64,000 nt of DNA from Shinella lacus (lineage in GTDB: Bacteria; Pseudomonadota; Alphaproteobacteria; Rhizobiales; Rhizobiaceae), in contig NZ_WHSB02000014.1 in assembly GCF_010994755.1 (NCBI RefSeq), positions 84,254-148,253 on the forward strand. Direction: 5' to 3'. The notes beneath the pieces are model-generated. The model saw nothing but the letters and a program-made list of their open reading frames with translations, was not told the origin of the DNA and did not search any database. Position 1 is the first letter of the stretch; every line of letters starts with the position of its first letter. Below are positions 42,411 through 50,835 of the stretch, one piece after another. A program made the position numbers and the translations under genes.

Positions 42411-43235
42411 TCACCCCTCGTCGCGAAAACTCGCGGTGGCGGGGGGTGGGGGGCTGGTGTGGAAGCGGGCACCCTTCAGCCAGAGTTTCAGTGCTTCCCA
42501 GTGGATGCCGGCCATCACCTTCAGCGTCATGAAGGGGAAGCGCAGCAGGTATCTGGCGAGGTTCGGGCCGGTCAGCGCCATGGCGTCGCCGTTGAAGGTG
42601 GCGGCAAGAAGCGGCTCGCTGCCGGCGGTCTCGTGGATGCGCAGCCGCACCGTCCTTCCCGGCGGCAGGATGCGAAAATGGTAGCGCATGCCCATCTCGA
42701 TGAACGGCGAGACGTGGAAGATCTTCGTGCGCGTCTGGCGGATGCCGGCCGGGCTCGCCTCGCCCGGCAGCACGGGCGCGACATAGCTGTGGCGCTCGCC
42801 AAAGGTGTTGCGCACCGCATAGATGATCGCAAGCAGCTCGCCCGCGGCGTCATAGGCGAAATAGGTCGAGATCGGGTTGAAGACGTAGCCAAACATGCGC
42901 GGATAGGCGAGCAGCAGGACGCGCGCCGCCGGCACTTCCACCCCCGCCTGCGCCAGCAACCGATCGGCGAAGCCGCGCAGCGTCTCGCCGTCCTGCTCGA
43001 CATGGTCGCTCTCGCGAAACGACAGCAGCCCCGGACGGTTGACCGCGAGCAGGCGGGAGAGGCGGCCGAGTTCGCCGAGCCGGTCGACATCGACCAGCAG
43101 CGCGAAGACCGAATAGCTGAAACGATGGCCGAAGGGTTTCAGCCGCTGGTGCATCACCTTGCCGGGATAGAGCGTGCCGGCCGCGTCGGGCGGCGGGCCG
43201 TTCTCCTCGACGCTGGTGATGCGTTCAGCCTTCAT
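42411..43235 (-). CDS. DUF1365 family protein
   Basis: 274-residue DUF1365 protein, recognised by LYPGKVMHQRLKPFGHRFSY near the start, FGYVFNPIS and the HVSPFIEMGMRYHF region. DUF1365 genes accompany RpoE-ChrR, cyclopropane-synthase-like and FAD oxidoreductase genes in alphaproteobacteria, where the locus has been linked to unusual (methylated or furan) fatty acids under singlet-oxygen stress. Here the same partners lie at 44.7-49.3 kb. The gene overlaps DUF2147 by four bases. Confidence 0.82.
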   Translation of the reverse strand: MKAERITSVEENGPPPDAAGTLYPGKVMHQRLKPFGHRFSYSVFALLVDVDRLGELGRLSRLLAVNRPGLLSFRESDHVEQDGETLRGFADRLLAQAGVEVPAARVLLLAYPRMFGYVFNPISTYFAYDAAGELLAIIYAVRNTFGERHSYVAPVLPGEASPAGIRQTRTKIFHVSPFIEMGMRYHFRILPPGRTVRLRIHETAGSEPLLAATFNGDAMALTGPNLARYLLRFPFMTLKVMAGIHWEALKLWLKGARFHTSPPPPATASFRDEG

Positions 43236-43612
43236 TGCGCCGATTTCCAGCGCACGTTGCGGCAGAGCACGCCGCCGAGAATGCAGCCGCGCGTGAGAAG
43301 CGCTCCATCGGAGACCTGAACGGTGATGGAATAGGTGCGGTCGCGTTTCTTGTCATAGGCCGATCCGGACAGCGTATCGGCGGATTTCGGCTTGAGCGAC
43401 ATGACCAGAACGTCGCCGGCCGCTTCGCCCTTGCTGGTATCGCCGATCCAGAGGTTGGTGGCGCAGATATCGTTGCCGCAGGGCGCGATGCGCACGCGCG
43501 CATTGCCGTCGTCGCGCAGCCACACGCCACTCGGATCGGCGGATTGCTGCGCACCCACGGCGCTGACCGTGAGCAGCAGCAGGGCAAAGGGTGCCAAAAT
43601 CGGCGTCTTCAT
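43232..43612 (-). CDS. DUF2147 family secreted protein
   Basis: 126 residues with an N-terminal signal peptide (cleavage near GAQQ, residue 21). The DUF2147 domain follows: GVWLRDDGNARVRIAPCGND near the start and a C-terminal Cys-x-Cys-rich end (RGCILGGVLCRNVRW). The family is periplasmic and of unknown function. It is translated just before DUF1365 with an ATGA overlap. A weak ECF-like promoter (TGAACC-N18-TATGT) may lie at 43642-43670 on the minus strand. Confidence 0.8.
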   Translation of the reverse strand: MKTPILAPFALLLLTVSAVGAQQSADPSGVWLRDDGNARVRIAPCGNDICATNLWIGDTSKGEAAGDVLVMSLKPKSADTLSGSAYDKKRDRTYSITVQVSDGALLTRGCILGGVLCRNVRWKSAQ

Positions 43613-43679
43613 CGCGTCATCCTCCTTGCTTGCTTTCCCGCACATACGCAGCGCGCAGGCGATCGGTTCACTCGTAGAG

Positions 43680-43708
43680 TGATCCGGCGCGTGCGGTGCG
43701 GCGTAGAC
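43680..43708 (+). promoter_or_regulatory. ECF (RpoE-type) promoter before DUF2177
   Basis: -35 TGATCC (43680-43685), an 18-base spacer and -10 TAGAC (43704-43708), 27 bases before the DUF2177 start. The -35, spacer and four of five -10 bases match the divergent promoters at the sigma factor locus. Confidence 0.7.
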
Positions 43709-43734
43709 ATCATGAACCCCACGGAAAGCACCTC

Positions 43735-44136
43735 ATGAAGACCCTGATTATCGCCTATTTCGCGGCCGGCTTCGTCTTCCTGATCGTCGATGCGATCTGG
43801 CTGGGCACGATGGCCAATGTGCTCTACCGCCCGCTGCTCGCCGACAAGCTGGAAACGCAGTTCAAGCTGGTGCCGGCGATCTGCTTTTATGTGATCTATA
43901 TTGCCGGCATCGTTTTCTTCGCGGTGATCCCGGCGCTGGAAGGCGGCGGGCTGCCCAAGGCGGCGCTCAACGGCGCGGTGCTCGGCCTCGTCGCCTATGC
44001 CACCTACGACCTGACCAACCAGGCGACGCTCAAGGATTGGCCGCTCGCCGTGACGCTCGCCGACCTGCCGTGGGGCGCCTTCGTCACCGCCGTCGGCGCC
44101 TCAGCCGGATATCTGGTCGCCAGCCGGTTCGACTGA
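43735..44136 (+). CDS. DUF2177 family membrane protein
   Basis: 133-residue inner-membrane protein with four predicted transmembrane helices, recognised as DUF2177 (LIVDAIWLGTMANVLYRPLL near residue 17; YATYDLTNQATLKDWP near residue 85). The function is unknown, and the family often accompanies ECF sigma/ChrR and DUF1365 genes. The ECF-type promoter just upstream supports membership in this RpoE regulon. Its end overlaps the convergent membrane-protein gene by 36 bases. Confidence 0.83.
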   Translation: MKTLIIAYFAAGFVFLIVDAIWLGTMANVLYRPLLADKLETQFKLVPAICFYVIYIAGIVFFAVIPALEGGGLPKAALNGAVLGLVAYATYDLTNQATLKDWPLAVTLADLPWGAFVTAVGASAGYLVASRFD

Positions 44137-44682
44137 TCCTTCCGCCTCCGCCAGCCTGTTGGAGAAGATGAGGGCAACGAAGGCCATCAGCATGCCGGCA
44201 CTCACCACGTTGAGCCGCGCGAGCGCCGCATATTGCTCCGCGCTGTAAGCGGCAATGGGCGAGCCATAGCTGTCGTTCAGCAGGAAGGCGAGGAAGGCGA
44301 GCCCCGCCAGCGCCAGGCCGTAGATGCGCTCCTTCGGGCGAAACAGCAGAAGGGCGATCATCGCGCAGGGCAGCAGGAAGATCTCGACGGCCGATGAGAC
44401 GCCGAAAAGCCAGGCGCATTGCACCGTATTGCCGATGCCGGCGAGCGGCAGCAGCGCCCGGCCGGCGATCGTGTTCCTGCGCGCCACCGCCGGCACGGCG
44501 AGGAAGAACGGCGTCGAGAGGAAGGTGAACCAGCCGGGCGTGATATCCCCGCCGACCAGCCAATAAAGATAAAGCGGATAGAACGGCTGGTTGGAGGCGA
44601 CGATGAGCGCGATGAGGTTTGCCGCCGCCACCCGCGGGTCCGGGTGGTGGGCATAGGCGCTGAGGGCGCGCAGCGGCCTCAT
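44101..44682 (-). CDS. Uncharacterised membrane protein
   Basis: 193 residues with about six predicted transmembrane helices and no family I can name. Features include HPDPRVAAANLIALIVASNQ near the start and PFYPLYLYW. The start at 44682 overlaps the stop of the cyclopropane-synthase-like gene (ATGA), so it is the last gene of the sigma-factor operon and probably acts in the envelope response. Confidence 0.7.
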   Translation of the reverse strand: MRPLRALSAYAHHPDPRVAAANLIALIVASNQPFYPLYLYWLVGGDITPGWFTFLSTPFFLAVPAVARRNTIAGRALLPLAGIGNTVQCAWLFGVSSAVEIFLLPCAMIALLLFRPKERIYGLALAGLAFLAFLLNDSYGSPIAAYSAEQYAALARLNVVSAGMLMAFVALIFSNRLAEAEGSVEPAGDQISG

Positions 44683-45707
44683 GCGGCGGCAGGGCGCAGC
44701 AGGTAATGGCTGACGCCCCATTCCTCGCCGTTCGCATGGCCGAAGAGCCCGGCCGTCGCCAGGAAGAACAGCCGCCAGCGACGCATCCACAGAATGGCGT
44801 CGGCGCCGTAGGTATCGGCAAAGATCGCGCGGATCGCCGCGCGGTTGGCGTCGAAATTCTTCAGCCAGTCGAGCGCGGTGCGCTCATAGTGCCGGCCGTT
44901 CCAGCGCCAGTCCTTTTCCACGGTGAAACTGTCGGAAAATTCCCGCACCAGCCCGTGGCTGGGCATGACGCCGCCGGTGAAGAAATGCTGGGCGATCCAG
45001 TCCGCCTTGTCGGCATGGTCGAAACGGTAGGCGCTGGCGCGATGCGAGAAGACATGCAGGAACAGCCGCCCCTCCGGCCGCAGCCATCCGCGGGCGCGCG
45101 ACAGCAGGGTCCGCCAGTTGGACATGTGCTCGAACATCTCCACCGAGACGATGCGGTCGAATGTCTCGCCCGGCTGGAAGGCGTTCATATCGGCCGTCAC
45201 CACCGTGAGGTTGGTCAGGCGGCGGCGTGTGGCTTCCCCTTCGATGAAGTGGCGCTGCGAGGCGGAATTCGAGACGGAGACGATGCGCGAGGCCGGGTAA
45301 CGCTCGGCCATGAACAGCGAGAGCGAGCCCCAGCCGCAGCCGAGCTCCAGCACGTCCTGCCCGTCTTCCAGCGCGGCATGGGCGCAGGTCTCCTCCAGCG
45401 CGGCGATCTCGGCCTCGGCAAGCGTCGTCTCGGCGGTCGGATAGAGGCAGGAGGAATATTTGCGGCGGGGACCGAGCGCCAGCGCGAAAAAGTCCTGCGG
45501 CAGTTCGTAATGCTGCTCGTTGGCCGCATCTGTGTGCACGGCGATCGGGAAGGCCTCCATGGCCTTGGCGAAATCCCGGTCCGCCACGCCGCCGCCCGTC
45601 AGCACGCGGCTGGTGCGGCCGACGAGGCGGTCGATGCCGAAGCGCAGCGCGCTGTCGGGAAGCGGCAGGCGCTCGGCGGCGGCAATCGCGGTGACGGCGA
45701 GGTTCAT
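44679..45707 (-). CDS. Cyclopropane-fatty-acid-synthase-family methyltransferase
   Basis: 342-residue SAM-dependent methyltransferase of the CFA synthase family. Motif I is VLELGCGWGSLSLF, and QHYELPQDFFALALGP is the family's ligand-side motif; EMFEHMSNW and FVH-like strands follow. It is shorter than E. coli Cfa. It methylates an unsaturated acyl chain in membrane lipid. Related enzymes in the Rhodobacter RpoE regulon make methylated precursors of furan fatty acids. Its start overlaps the DUF1295 stop. Confidence 0.85.
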   Translation of the reverse strand: MNLAVTAIAAAERLPLPDSALRFGIDRLVGRTSRVLTGGGVADRDFAKAMEAFPIAVHTDAANEQHYELPQDFFALALGPRRKYSSCLYPTAETTLAEAEIAALEETCAHAALEDGQDVLELGCGWGSLSLFMAERYPASRIVSVSNSASQRHFIEGEATRRRLTNLTVVTADMNAFQPGETFDRIVSVEMFEHMSNWRTLLSRARGWLRPEGRLFLHVFSHRASAYRFDHADKADWIAQHFFTGGVMPSHGLVREFSDSFTVEKDWRWNGRHYERTALDWLKNFDANRAAIRAIFADTYGADAILWMRRWRLFFLATAGLFGHANGEEWGVSHYLLRPAAA

Positions 45708-46519
45708 GTCGGTCTCTCCTTGGTGTTGAAGCCGGGCCAGAAGGCGTTTACGCGCTTGGCATAGGCGGCGAAGGCGACCCCGCGCGAGCGCAGCATATGC
45801 GCTTCGAGCGGCGGGATGCCCGAGACATGGACCAGCAGCCAATACATGAAGGCGGGTCCGGCAAGAGCCGTCCAGCCCCAAGGCCATGTGCCGGCCGGGC
45901 CGATGGCGATGACGGCGTAACCCGTCCAGCCGAGCCACTGGAAAAAGTAGTTCGGATGGCGGGAGAGGCCCCAGAGCCCGGCATCGCAGACCTTGCCCCG
46001 GTTGGCAGGGTCGCTGCGAAAGCGCGCGAGCTGCGCATCCGCCAGGCCTTCGCCGAGCACGGCCGCCACAAGGATGGCGATGCCGGCGATGTCGCTCCAG
46101 CGCAGGCCGGGCGCCGGATTGCGGGCGGCGAGGAAGATGGTCGCGGCGAGCAGCAGCGCTGCGGCGGCCTGGATTTGGAGGAAGAACCACAGGCGGCTTT
46201 TCCAGCCGTCGCCCCATTCCTTCTTCAGCCGCGCATAACGCGGGTCTTCGCCGCCATGCAGCGTGCGCAGCACGATGTGAAAGCCGAGCCGGCAGGACCA
46301 CAACACGGCAATGAGCGCGACGACGAGGCGGCGCTGGACATCGCCTTCCCAGCCGGCGACCGGGGTGAGGGCCACCGCGATGCCGGCGGCACCGACAAGG
46401 AAGGACCAGGTCGCATCGACCCAGCCGGAACTGGCGCCGCGCACCACGGCGAGCCAGGCGCCCGTCATGGCGAGCGAGAGGGCGACGGCGAGCAGGAGAA
46501 ACAGGGCCGCCGGCGCCAT
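45704..46519 (-). CDS. DUF1295 family membrane protein
   Basis: 271 residues with several transmembrane helices. The C-terminal region has the DUF1295/steroid 5-alpha-reductase-like signature LWGLSRHPNYFFQWLGWTGY and RSRGVAFAAYAKRVNAFWPG. Family members are thought to reduce double bonds in lipids. It lies between chrR and the methyltransferase in a tight operon, so a step in modifying membrane fatty acids is likely. Confidence 0.83.
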   Translation of the reverse strand: MAPAALFLLLAVALSLAMTGAWLAVVRGASSGWVDATWSFLVGAAGIAVALTPVAGWEGDVQRRLVVALIAVLWSCRLGFHIVLRTLHGGEDPRYARLKKEWGDGWKSRLWFFLQIQAAAALLLAATIFLAARNPAPGLRWSDIAGIAILVAAVLGEGLADAQLARFRSDPANRGKVCDAGLWGLSRHPNYFFQWLGWTGYAVIAIGPAGTWPWGWTALAGPAFMYWLLVHVSGIPPLEAHMLRSRGVAFAAYAKRVNAFWPGFNTKERPT

Positions 46520-46522
46520 GGC

Positions 46523-47176
46523 TCAGATCCCGAAGATCGGTTGCAGCATGCGGCCGATGAAGCCCTTGAAGCGCATCTGGCCTTCCATCGCCGCAAGGCA
46601 GATACAGTCGCCGTCGCGATCAACGACCGGCTGGTGCTCGACGTCCTCGTCCATTTCCGCCATGTCGCCCGGCCGGAACGTGCCAAATCTATCTGTGAAC
46701 GCGCCGGCCACGACATATGTGAACTCGGTGCCGGCATGGCCATGATCGGGAAGGGCGCGGCCGGGGGCGATCTTCAGCAGGATCAGGTTGGCATCGGGAT
46801 CGTGCGGCACGCCGACGCGGCTCATGCGCATGCCGGGGCCGATCCAGCGCCAGCGCCCGATGTCGCAGCCGCCCAGTGCATCCGGCAGGCGCACGCCCTC
46901 GATCTCGACCGGCTTGCGCGATTGCGGGCTCTGTGCCGGCTCTTCCTCCGCGTCGATCATCGCCAGCACGTCGTTGAAGGCGGTTTCGGAGAGTTGCGTC
47001 GGCTCGATCTCCTCAAGCAGCGCGCCGCCGACGGCTTCGTAGGTCGCGATGCGGGCGCGGCAGGCGGGGCAGCCGGCAAGATGCGCTTCGACGACGATCG
47101 CAGGACCCGCAGCCAGCGTGCCGGCGGCGTAGCGCATCAGGGTCTCGTCGGTGGCGTGGTGGTGTTTCGAGCTCAT
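46523..47176 (-). CDS. chrR: Anti-sigma factor ChrR (zinc-binding, cupin type)
   Basis: 217 residues. The N-terminal anti-sigma domain binds zinc through His7, His32, Cys36 and Cys39 (HLAGCPAC), matching His6/His31/Cys35/Cys38 of Rhodobacter ChrR. The C-terminal cupin has DHGHAGTEF and EHQPVV, the metal site needed for the singlet-oxygen response. It holds the sigma factor inactive until stress. It overlaps the sigma gene by four bases. Confidence 0.93.
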   Translation of the reverse strand: MSSKHHHATDETLMRYAAGTLAAGPAIVVEAHLAGCPACRARIATYEAVGGALLEEIEPTQLSETAFNDVLAMIDAEEEPAQSPQSRKPVEIEGVRLPDALGGCDIGRWRWIGPGMRMSRVGVPHDPDANLILLKIAPGRALPDHGHAGTEFTYVVAGAFTDRFGTFRPGDMAEMDEDVEHQPVVDRDGDCICLAAMEGQMRFKGFIGRMLQPIFGI

Positions 47177-47808
47177 GTTTCGTCTTCCAGCAGCGCGCGC
47201 AGGCGGTTCATCGCCAGGCGTGTTCTAGATTTCACCGTGCCGAGCGGAATGCCCAGCTCGCCGGCAATTTCGGTCTGAGATTTCTCGCTGAAATAGGACA
47301 GGCGAATGATCGTCTGCTGCTCCGTGGACAAGGTGGTGAGCGCGCGGCGCACCCGCTCGTCGCGCTCGGCGCCGATCACCCCGTCCTCGATGGAAAACGG
47401 CGCGTCCTCGGCATCGACCGGCAGCGTCGCCGGATTGCGCAGCCGCCGCAGATGGTCGATGCGCAGGTTGCGGGCGATGGTGAATATCCATGTCGCCACC
47501 CCCGCGCGCTCCGGGTCGAAATAGGAGGCCTTGCGCCAGACGTTCAGCATCGTCTCCTGCACCAGGTCCTCCGCCACGCCCGACGATATCGCCGAGCGCA
47601 GGAAGAAGGTCTTCAGGCGCGGGCCGAAATGCCGGAACAGCGCGGCGAAGGCCTGCCGGTCGCGGTCATCGGCCACCGCCGCAAGCAGGCTGGCGAGCAC
47701 CTCCGGCGTCGGCGCGCGCGGATCGGCCGCATTCATGACGGCACGCCGCATGCCGGCGGGCGGAGCCGGCCTTTCCTGCGTGTCGATCTGGTTCGAAGCG
47801 TCATACAT
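47173..47808 (-). CDS. rpoE: ECF sigma factor (RpoE/EcfE-type)
   Basis: About 211 residues. Sigma region 2 is near LVQETMLNVWRKASYFDPER and region 4 near SYFSEKSQTEIAGELGIPLG, followed by TVKSRTR. It should direct transcription of the divergent FAD gene and its own operon through TGATCC-N18-TAGAA promoters. The start at 47808 follows GAAGGA, but the promoter's expected +1 falls on or beside it, so leaderless initiation or an inner ATG at 47751 or 47736 is possible. Confidence 0.92.
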   Translation of the reverse strand: MYDASNQIDTQERPAPPAGMRRAVMNAADPRAPTPEVLASLLAAVADDRDRQAFAALFRHFGPRLKTFFLRSAISSGVAEDLVQETMLNVWRKASYFDPERAGVATWIFTIARNLRIDHLRRLRNPATLPVDAEDAPFSIEDGVIGAERDERVRRALTTLSTEQQTIIRLSYFSEKSQTEIAGELGIPLGTVKSRTRLAMNRLRALLEDET

Positions 47809-47814
47809 GCATCC

Positions 47815-47843
47815 TTCTACGCGGCGGGCCTCAAGCCGGATCA
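47815..47843 (-). promoter_or_regulatory. ECF promoter of the rpoE-chrR operon
   Basis: On the minus strand: -35 TGATCC (47843-47838), 18-base spacer, -10 TAGAA (47819-47815). This matches the divergent promoter at 47869-47897 exactly in both boxes, consistent with sigma autoregulation. Confidence 0.78.
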
Positions 47844-47868
47844 TCTCCCCCTGACGCGGCTTGACGAG

Positions 47869-47897
47869 TGATCCGGTACGGCACCGTTTTCGTAGAA
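47869..47897 (+). promoter_or_regulatory. ECF promoter of the FAD oxidoreductase gene
   Basis: -35 TGATCC (47869-47874), 18-base spacer, -10 TAGAA (47893-47897), giving a leader of about 40 bases to the ATG at 47945. It is near the known RpoE consensus TGATCC-N18-TAAGA of Rhodobacter. Confidence 0.78.
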
Positions 47898-47944
47898 CCT
47901 ACAGAAAGTCCACTACCAAATCGACAGCCCCCATAAGGATCGCG

Positions 47945-49276
47945 ATGCGACATGTTTCCCAATCCGACCGACCCCTCCGGATCGCCGTCGTCGGCACGGG
48001 CATCGGCGGCCTTTCTGCGGCCTGGCTGTTGTCGCAGCGCCACGAGGTCACGGTCTTCGAGGCGGAGGCGCGCATCGGTGGCCATTGCCATACGGTGGAG
48101 GCCGGGCAGGCGGCGGTGGATACCGGCTTCATCGTCTATAACGAGCGCACCTATCCCAACCTGACGGCGCTGTTTTCCCATCTCGACGTGCCGACAAAAG
48201 CCTCCGACATGTCCTTCGCCGTCTCCATGGACGACGGCGTGCTGGAATATTCCGGCACCAATCTCGTCGGTCTCTTTGCCCAGGGCAGCAATCTCGCGAG
48301 CCCGCGCTTCTGGTCGATGCTGCGCGATGTCGTGCGCTTCTACCGCGAGGCGCCAGCAAGCGTGCGCGACCTCGACCCCTCCGCAAGCCTGGACGATTAC
48401 CTGAACAGCGCCGGTTTCGGCACGGCCTTCCGCGAGGACCATCTCTATCCGATGGCGGCCGCGATCTGGTCGACGCCGGCCCTCGAAATCGGCAACTACC
48501 CGGCCGTCTCCTTCGTGCGCTTCTGCGAGAACCACGGCCTGCTCAAATTCTTCCGCCGCCCGATCTGGCGCACCGTCGAGGGCGGCAGCCGCGCCTATGT
48601 GGAAAAGCTCATCGCCCCCTTCCGCCATCGCATCCGCACCAGCGCGCCCGTCACCGCCATCCGCCGCGTCAACGGCGCGGTGGAAATCTCGACGCCGGGG
48701 GCGGAGCCGGAATGGTTCGACCATGTGGTGATCGCCGCCCATGCGGACCAGGCGCTGGCACTCTTGACTGATCGCTCGGAGCGGGAAAACGACCTGCTCG
48801 GCGCCTTCTGCTACGGCCTCAACGAGACCGTGCTGCACAGCGACGAGACGCTGATGCCCCGCCGCCGCCGGGTCTGGTCGAGCTGGAACTATCTGGCGCA
48901 ATCCGCCCGCGACGGCAGCAAGCGGCGCAAGCCCTGCGTCACCTACTGGATGAACCGACTGCAGGGCGTGACCGCCGATCGCGCGCTCTTCGTGACGCTG
49001 AGCCCGCTGCATGCGCCGGCGGAGGAGACGGTGGTCTGGCGCGGCGTCTACCAGCACCCGCTGTTCAACGCCGCCACGCTCGCCGCGCAAAAGGAACTCT
49101 GGTCTTTGCAGGGCCAGTCGAACACCTGGTTCTGCGGCTCCTATTTCGGCTCCGGTTTCCACGAGGATGCCATCCAGGCCGGGCTTGCGGTGGGCGAGAG
49201 CCTCGGCGGCACGACCCGGCCCTGGACGGTGGCGGGCGAGTCCGACCGCATCTTCCGGACCTTGCAGCAGGTCTAG
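47945..49276 (+). CDS. FAD/NAD(P)-binding oxidoreductase (amine-oxidase/desaturase-like)
   Basis: 443-residue flavoprotein starting with the FAD motif IAVVGTGIGGLSAAWLLSQR. HCHTVEAGQAAVDTGFIVYN is the conserved second block of this NAD(P)/FAD-binding family. It belongs to the group found beside CFA-like methyltransferases and DUF1365 in RpoE-ChrR loci, and a role in altering methylated unsaturated fatty acids is inferred. The ATG at 47945 is chosen for its place after the ECF promoter and start of similarity. Confidence 0.85.
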   Translation: MRHVSQSDRPLRIAVVGTGIGGLSAAWLLSQRHEVTVFEAEARIGGHCHTVEAGQAAVDTGFIVYNERTYPNLTALFSHLDVPTKASDMSFAVSMDDGVLEYSGTNLVGLFAQGSNLASPRFWSMLRDVVRFYREAPASVRDLDPSASLDDYLNSAGFGTAFREDHLYPMAAAIWSTPALEIGNYPAVSFVRFCENHGLLKFFRRPIWRTVEGGSRAYVEKLIAPFRHRIRTSAPVTAIRRVNGAVEISTPGAEPEWFDHVVIAAHADQALALLTDRSERENDLLGAFCYGLNETVLHSDETLMPRRRRVWSSWNYLAQSARDGSKRRKPCVTYWMNRLQGVTADRALFVTLSPLHAPAEETVVWRGVYQHPLFNAATLAAQKELWSLQGQSNTWFCGSYFGSGFHEDAIQAGLAVGESLGGTTRPWTVAGESDRIFRTLQQV

Positions 49277-49335
49277 AAAAGGCCGTTGCTCCTCGTGCGC
49301 GGTGCGGGCATTCTCCGGGAAAACCCGTCAGGAGC

Positions 49336-50067
49336 ATGCCCATGATCGTCCAGGCCTGCATCAATGGCGCGCGGCCAAGCGCCTTCCACCCGCGCCTGCC
49401 GCTCGATATCGAGGCCATGGTGCGCGACAGCCTGCTCGCCATCGCGGCCGGTGCCGCCGAACTCCACGTTCACCCCCGCACGGACGGCCGCGAGTCGCTC
49501 GCCGCCGTTGACGAGACCATGCTGGCGCTGCGCCGCGCCTGCCCCGGCACGTTCATCGGCGTGTCGACGGGCGCCTGGATCGAGGGCGACGAGGCTGAGA
49601 CACGCCGGCGGATTTCGGAATGGCGCGACCTGCCCGACTACGCTTCGGTGAACCTCTCCGAGCCGGATGCCCCCGCCGTGATGGCGCTTCTGCGCGAGCG
49701 CGGCGTCGGCATCGAGGCGGGGCTTGCCAGCGTCGCCGATGCCGAACGGTTGCTGTCCCTGCCGGATCACGATCGCGTGCTGCGCATCCTCATCGAGATC
49801 GACGAGCAGAATTTGTCGAGCGCCATGGCGATCGCCGATGGCATCGCCACAACGCTCGCGGATGCCGGCCTGCGGCGGCCCATCCTGCTGCACGGCAGCG
49901 ACGCCACGGTATGGCCGTTCGTCGCGAGAGCCCGCGAGCGCCGCTGGTCGACGCGGGTGGGGCTGGAGGACGGAAAACACCTGCCGGACGGGACAGTTGC
50001 CGAGGACAATGCGGCCCTTGTCAGCGCCGCGGTCGCCATCTTCCGGGCGCCTCCGTCCGCTGCATGA
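49336..50067 (+). CDS. BKACE-type beta-keto acid cleavage protein (DUF849)
   Basis: 243-residue TIM barrel of the BKACE (3-keto-5-aminohexanoate cleavage) family. Zinc histidines are in AELHVHPRTDGRES and a conserved Glu lies in ILIEIDEQ. Known members split a beta-keto acid with acetyl-CoA. It is shorter than typical members (about 270-310 residues) and lies alone between the FAD gene and a DUF982 gene, so the substrate is unclear. Confidence 0.78.
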   Translation: MPMIVQACINGARPSAFHPRLPLDIEAMVRDSLLAIAAGAAELHVHPRTDGRESLAAVDETMLALRRACPGTFIGVSTGAWIEGDEAETRRRISEWRDLPDYASVNLSEPDAPAVMALLRERGVGIEAGLASVADAERLLSLPDHDRVLRILIEIDEQNLSSAMAIADGIATTLADAGLRRPILLHGSDATVWPFVARARERRWSTRVGLEDGKHLPDGTVAEDNAALVSAAVAIFRAPPSAA

Positions 50068-50139
50068 AAAAAATCCTTCACCGTCGGGAACCCTTGGGCA
50101 TGCCTTCGCATTCCGGTGCCGGAATTGGGGCATATTCAT

Positions 50140-50397
50140 ATGACGATGACGACACTTCGCAACGACGTCCGTTGGCTTTCTCCCGTGTTCGTGCGGATCG
50201 GCTATGGCGCGGCGGAAGCCGTTCGCAGCCCGCATGACGCGATGAACTACCTGCATTTCCGCTGGCCGGCGCACCGGGGGCGGGCCTTCGACAATGCCCG
50301 CACGCTCTGCGCCGACGCGATGGAGAACGGCAAACCCTGCGAGACCGCCCGCGAGGCCTTCATCCGCGCCTGTGTCGAAGCGAGCATCCTCGACTAG
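50140..50397 (+). CDS. DUF982 family small protein
   Basis: 85 residues (93 if GTG 50116 is used). It matches DUF982, a rhizobial family of unknown function, with WLSPVFVRIGYGAAEAVRSP, then FRWPAHRGRAFDNARTLC. It is followed after three bases by the DUF1810 gene, so they may be co-transcribed. No signal or membrane segment is visible. Confidence 0.75.
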   Translation: MTMTTLRNDVRWLSPVFVRIGYGAAEAVRSPHDAMNYLHFRWPAHRGRAFDNARTLCADAMENGKPCETAREAFIRACVEASILD

Positions 50398-50400
50398 GCG

Positions 50401-50832
50401 ATGGACAAGGACCCTCCCCACGATCTCGACCGTTTCAAGCTGGCGCAGGCGCCGGTGTTCGAAACGGTGCTGAGGGAATTGCGGTCCGGCCGCAAGCGCA
50501 GCCATTGGATGTGGTTCGTCTTCCCGCAGATGCGCGGGCTCGGCCGTTCGCCGGCCGCCCGGCATTTCGGCATTGCCTCGCTGGGCGAAGCGCAGGCCTA
50601 TCTCGCCGATCCGGTGCTGTCCGAGCGGCTGCGGCTGGCGACGGAGGCCGTGGTTTCCGTCGAGGGCCGCTCGCTGCTGGAGATCTTCGGCTCGCCCGAC
50701 GACCAGAAGTTCCGCTCGTCGATGACGCTTTTCGCGGTCGCATCCAGCGACGACCCGCTCTTCACCCAGGCCTTGCAGACCTGTTGCGACGGTGTGCGCG
50801 ATGCGCAGACGCTGGCGCTGCTCAACGCGTGA
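50401..50832 (+). CDS. DUF1810 family protein
   Basis: 143-residue DUF1810 protein, recognised by LDRFKLAQAPVFETVLRELR, KRSHWMWFVFPQMRGLG and the end DQKFRSSMTLFAVAS. All-helical soluble family of unknown function, common in proteobacteria and found in some ADP-ribose-related contexts. Its stop is three bases from the end of the convergent yjfF-like gene. Confidence 0.85.
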   Translation: MDKDPPHDLDRFKLAQAPVFETVLRELRSGRKRSHWMWFVFPQMRGLGRSPAARHFGIASLGEAQAYLADPVLSERLRLATEAVVSVEGRSLLEIFGSPDDQKFRSSMTLFAVASSDDPLFTQALQTCCDGVRDAQTLALLNA

Positions 50833-50835
50833 GGC

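Noticed and set aside
43642..43670. Minus-strand ECF promoter before DUF2147
   Set aside because: TGAACC-N18-TATGT has the right spacing but mismatches in both boxes, so I do not list it as a feature.
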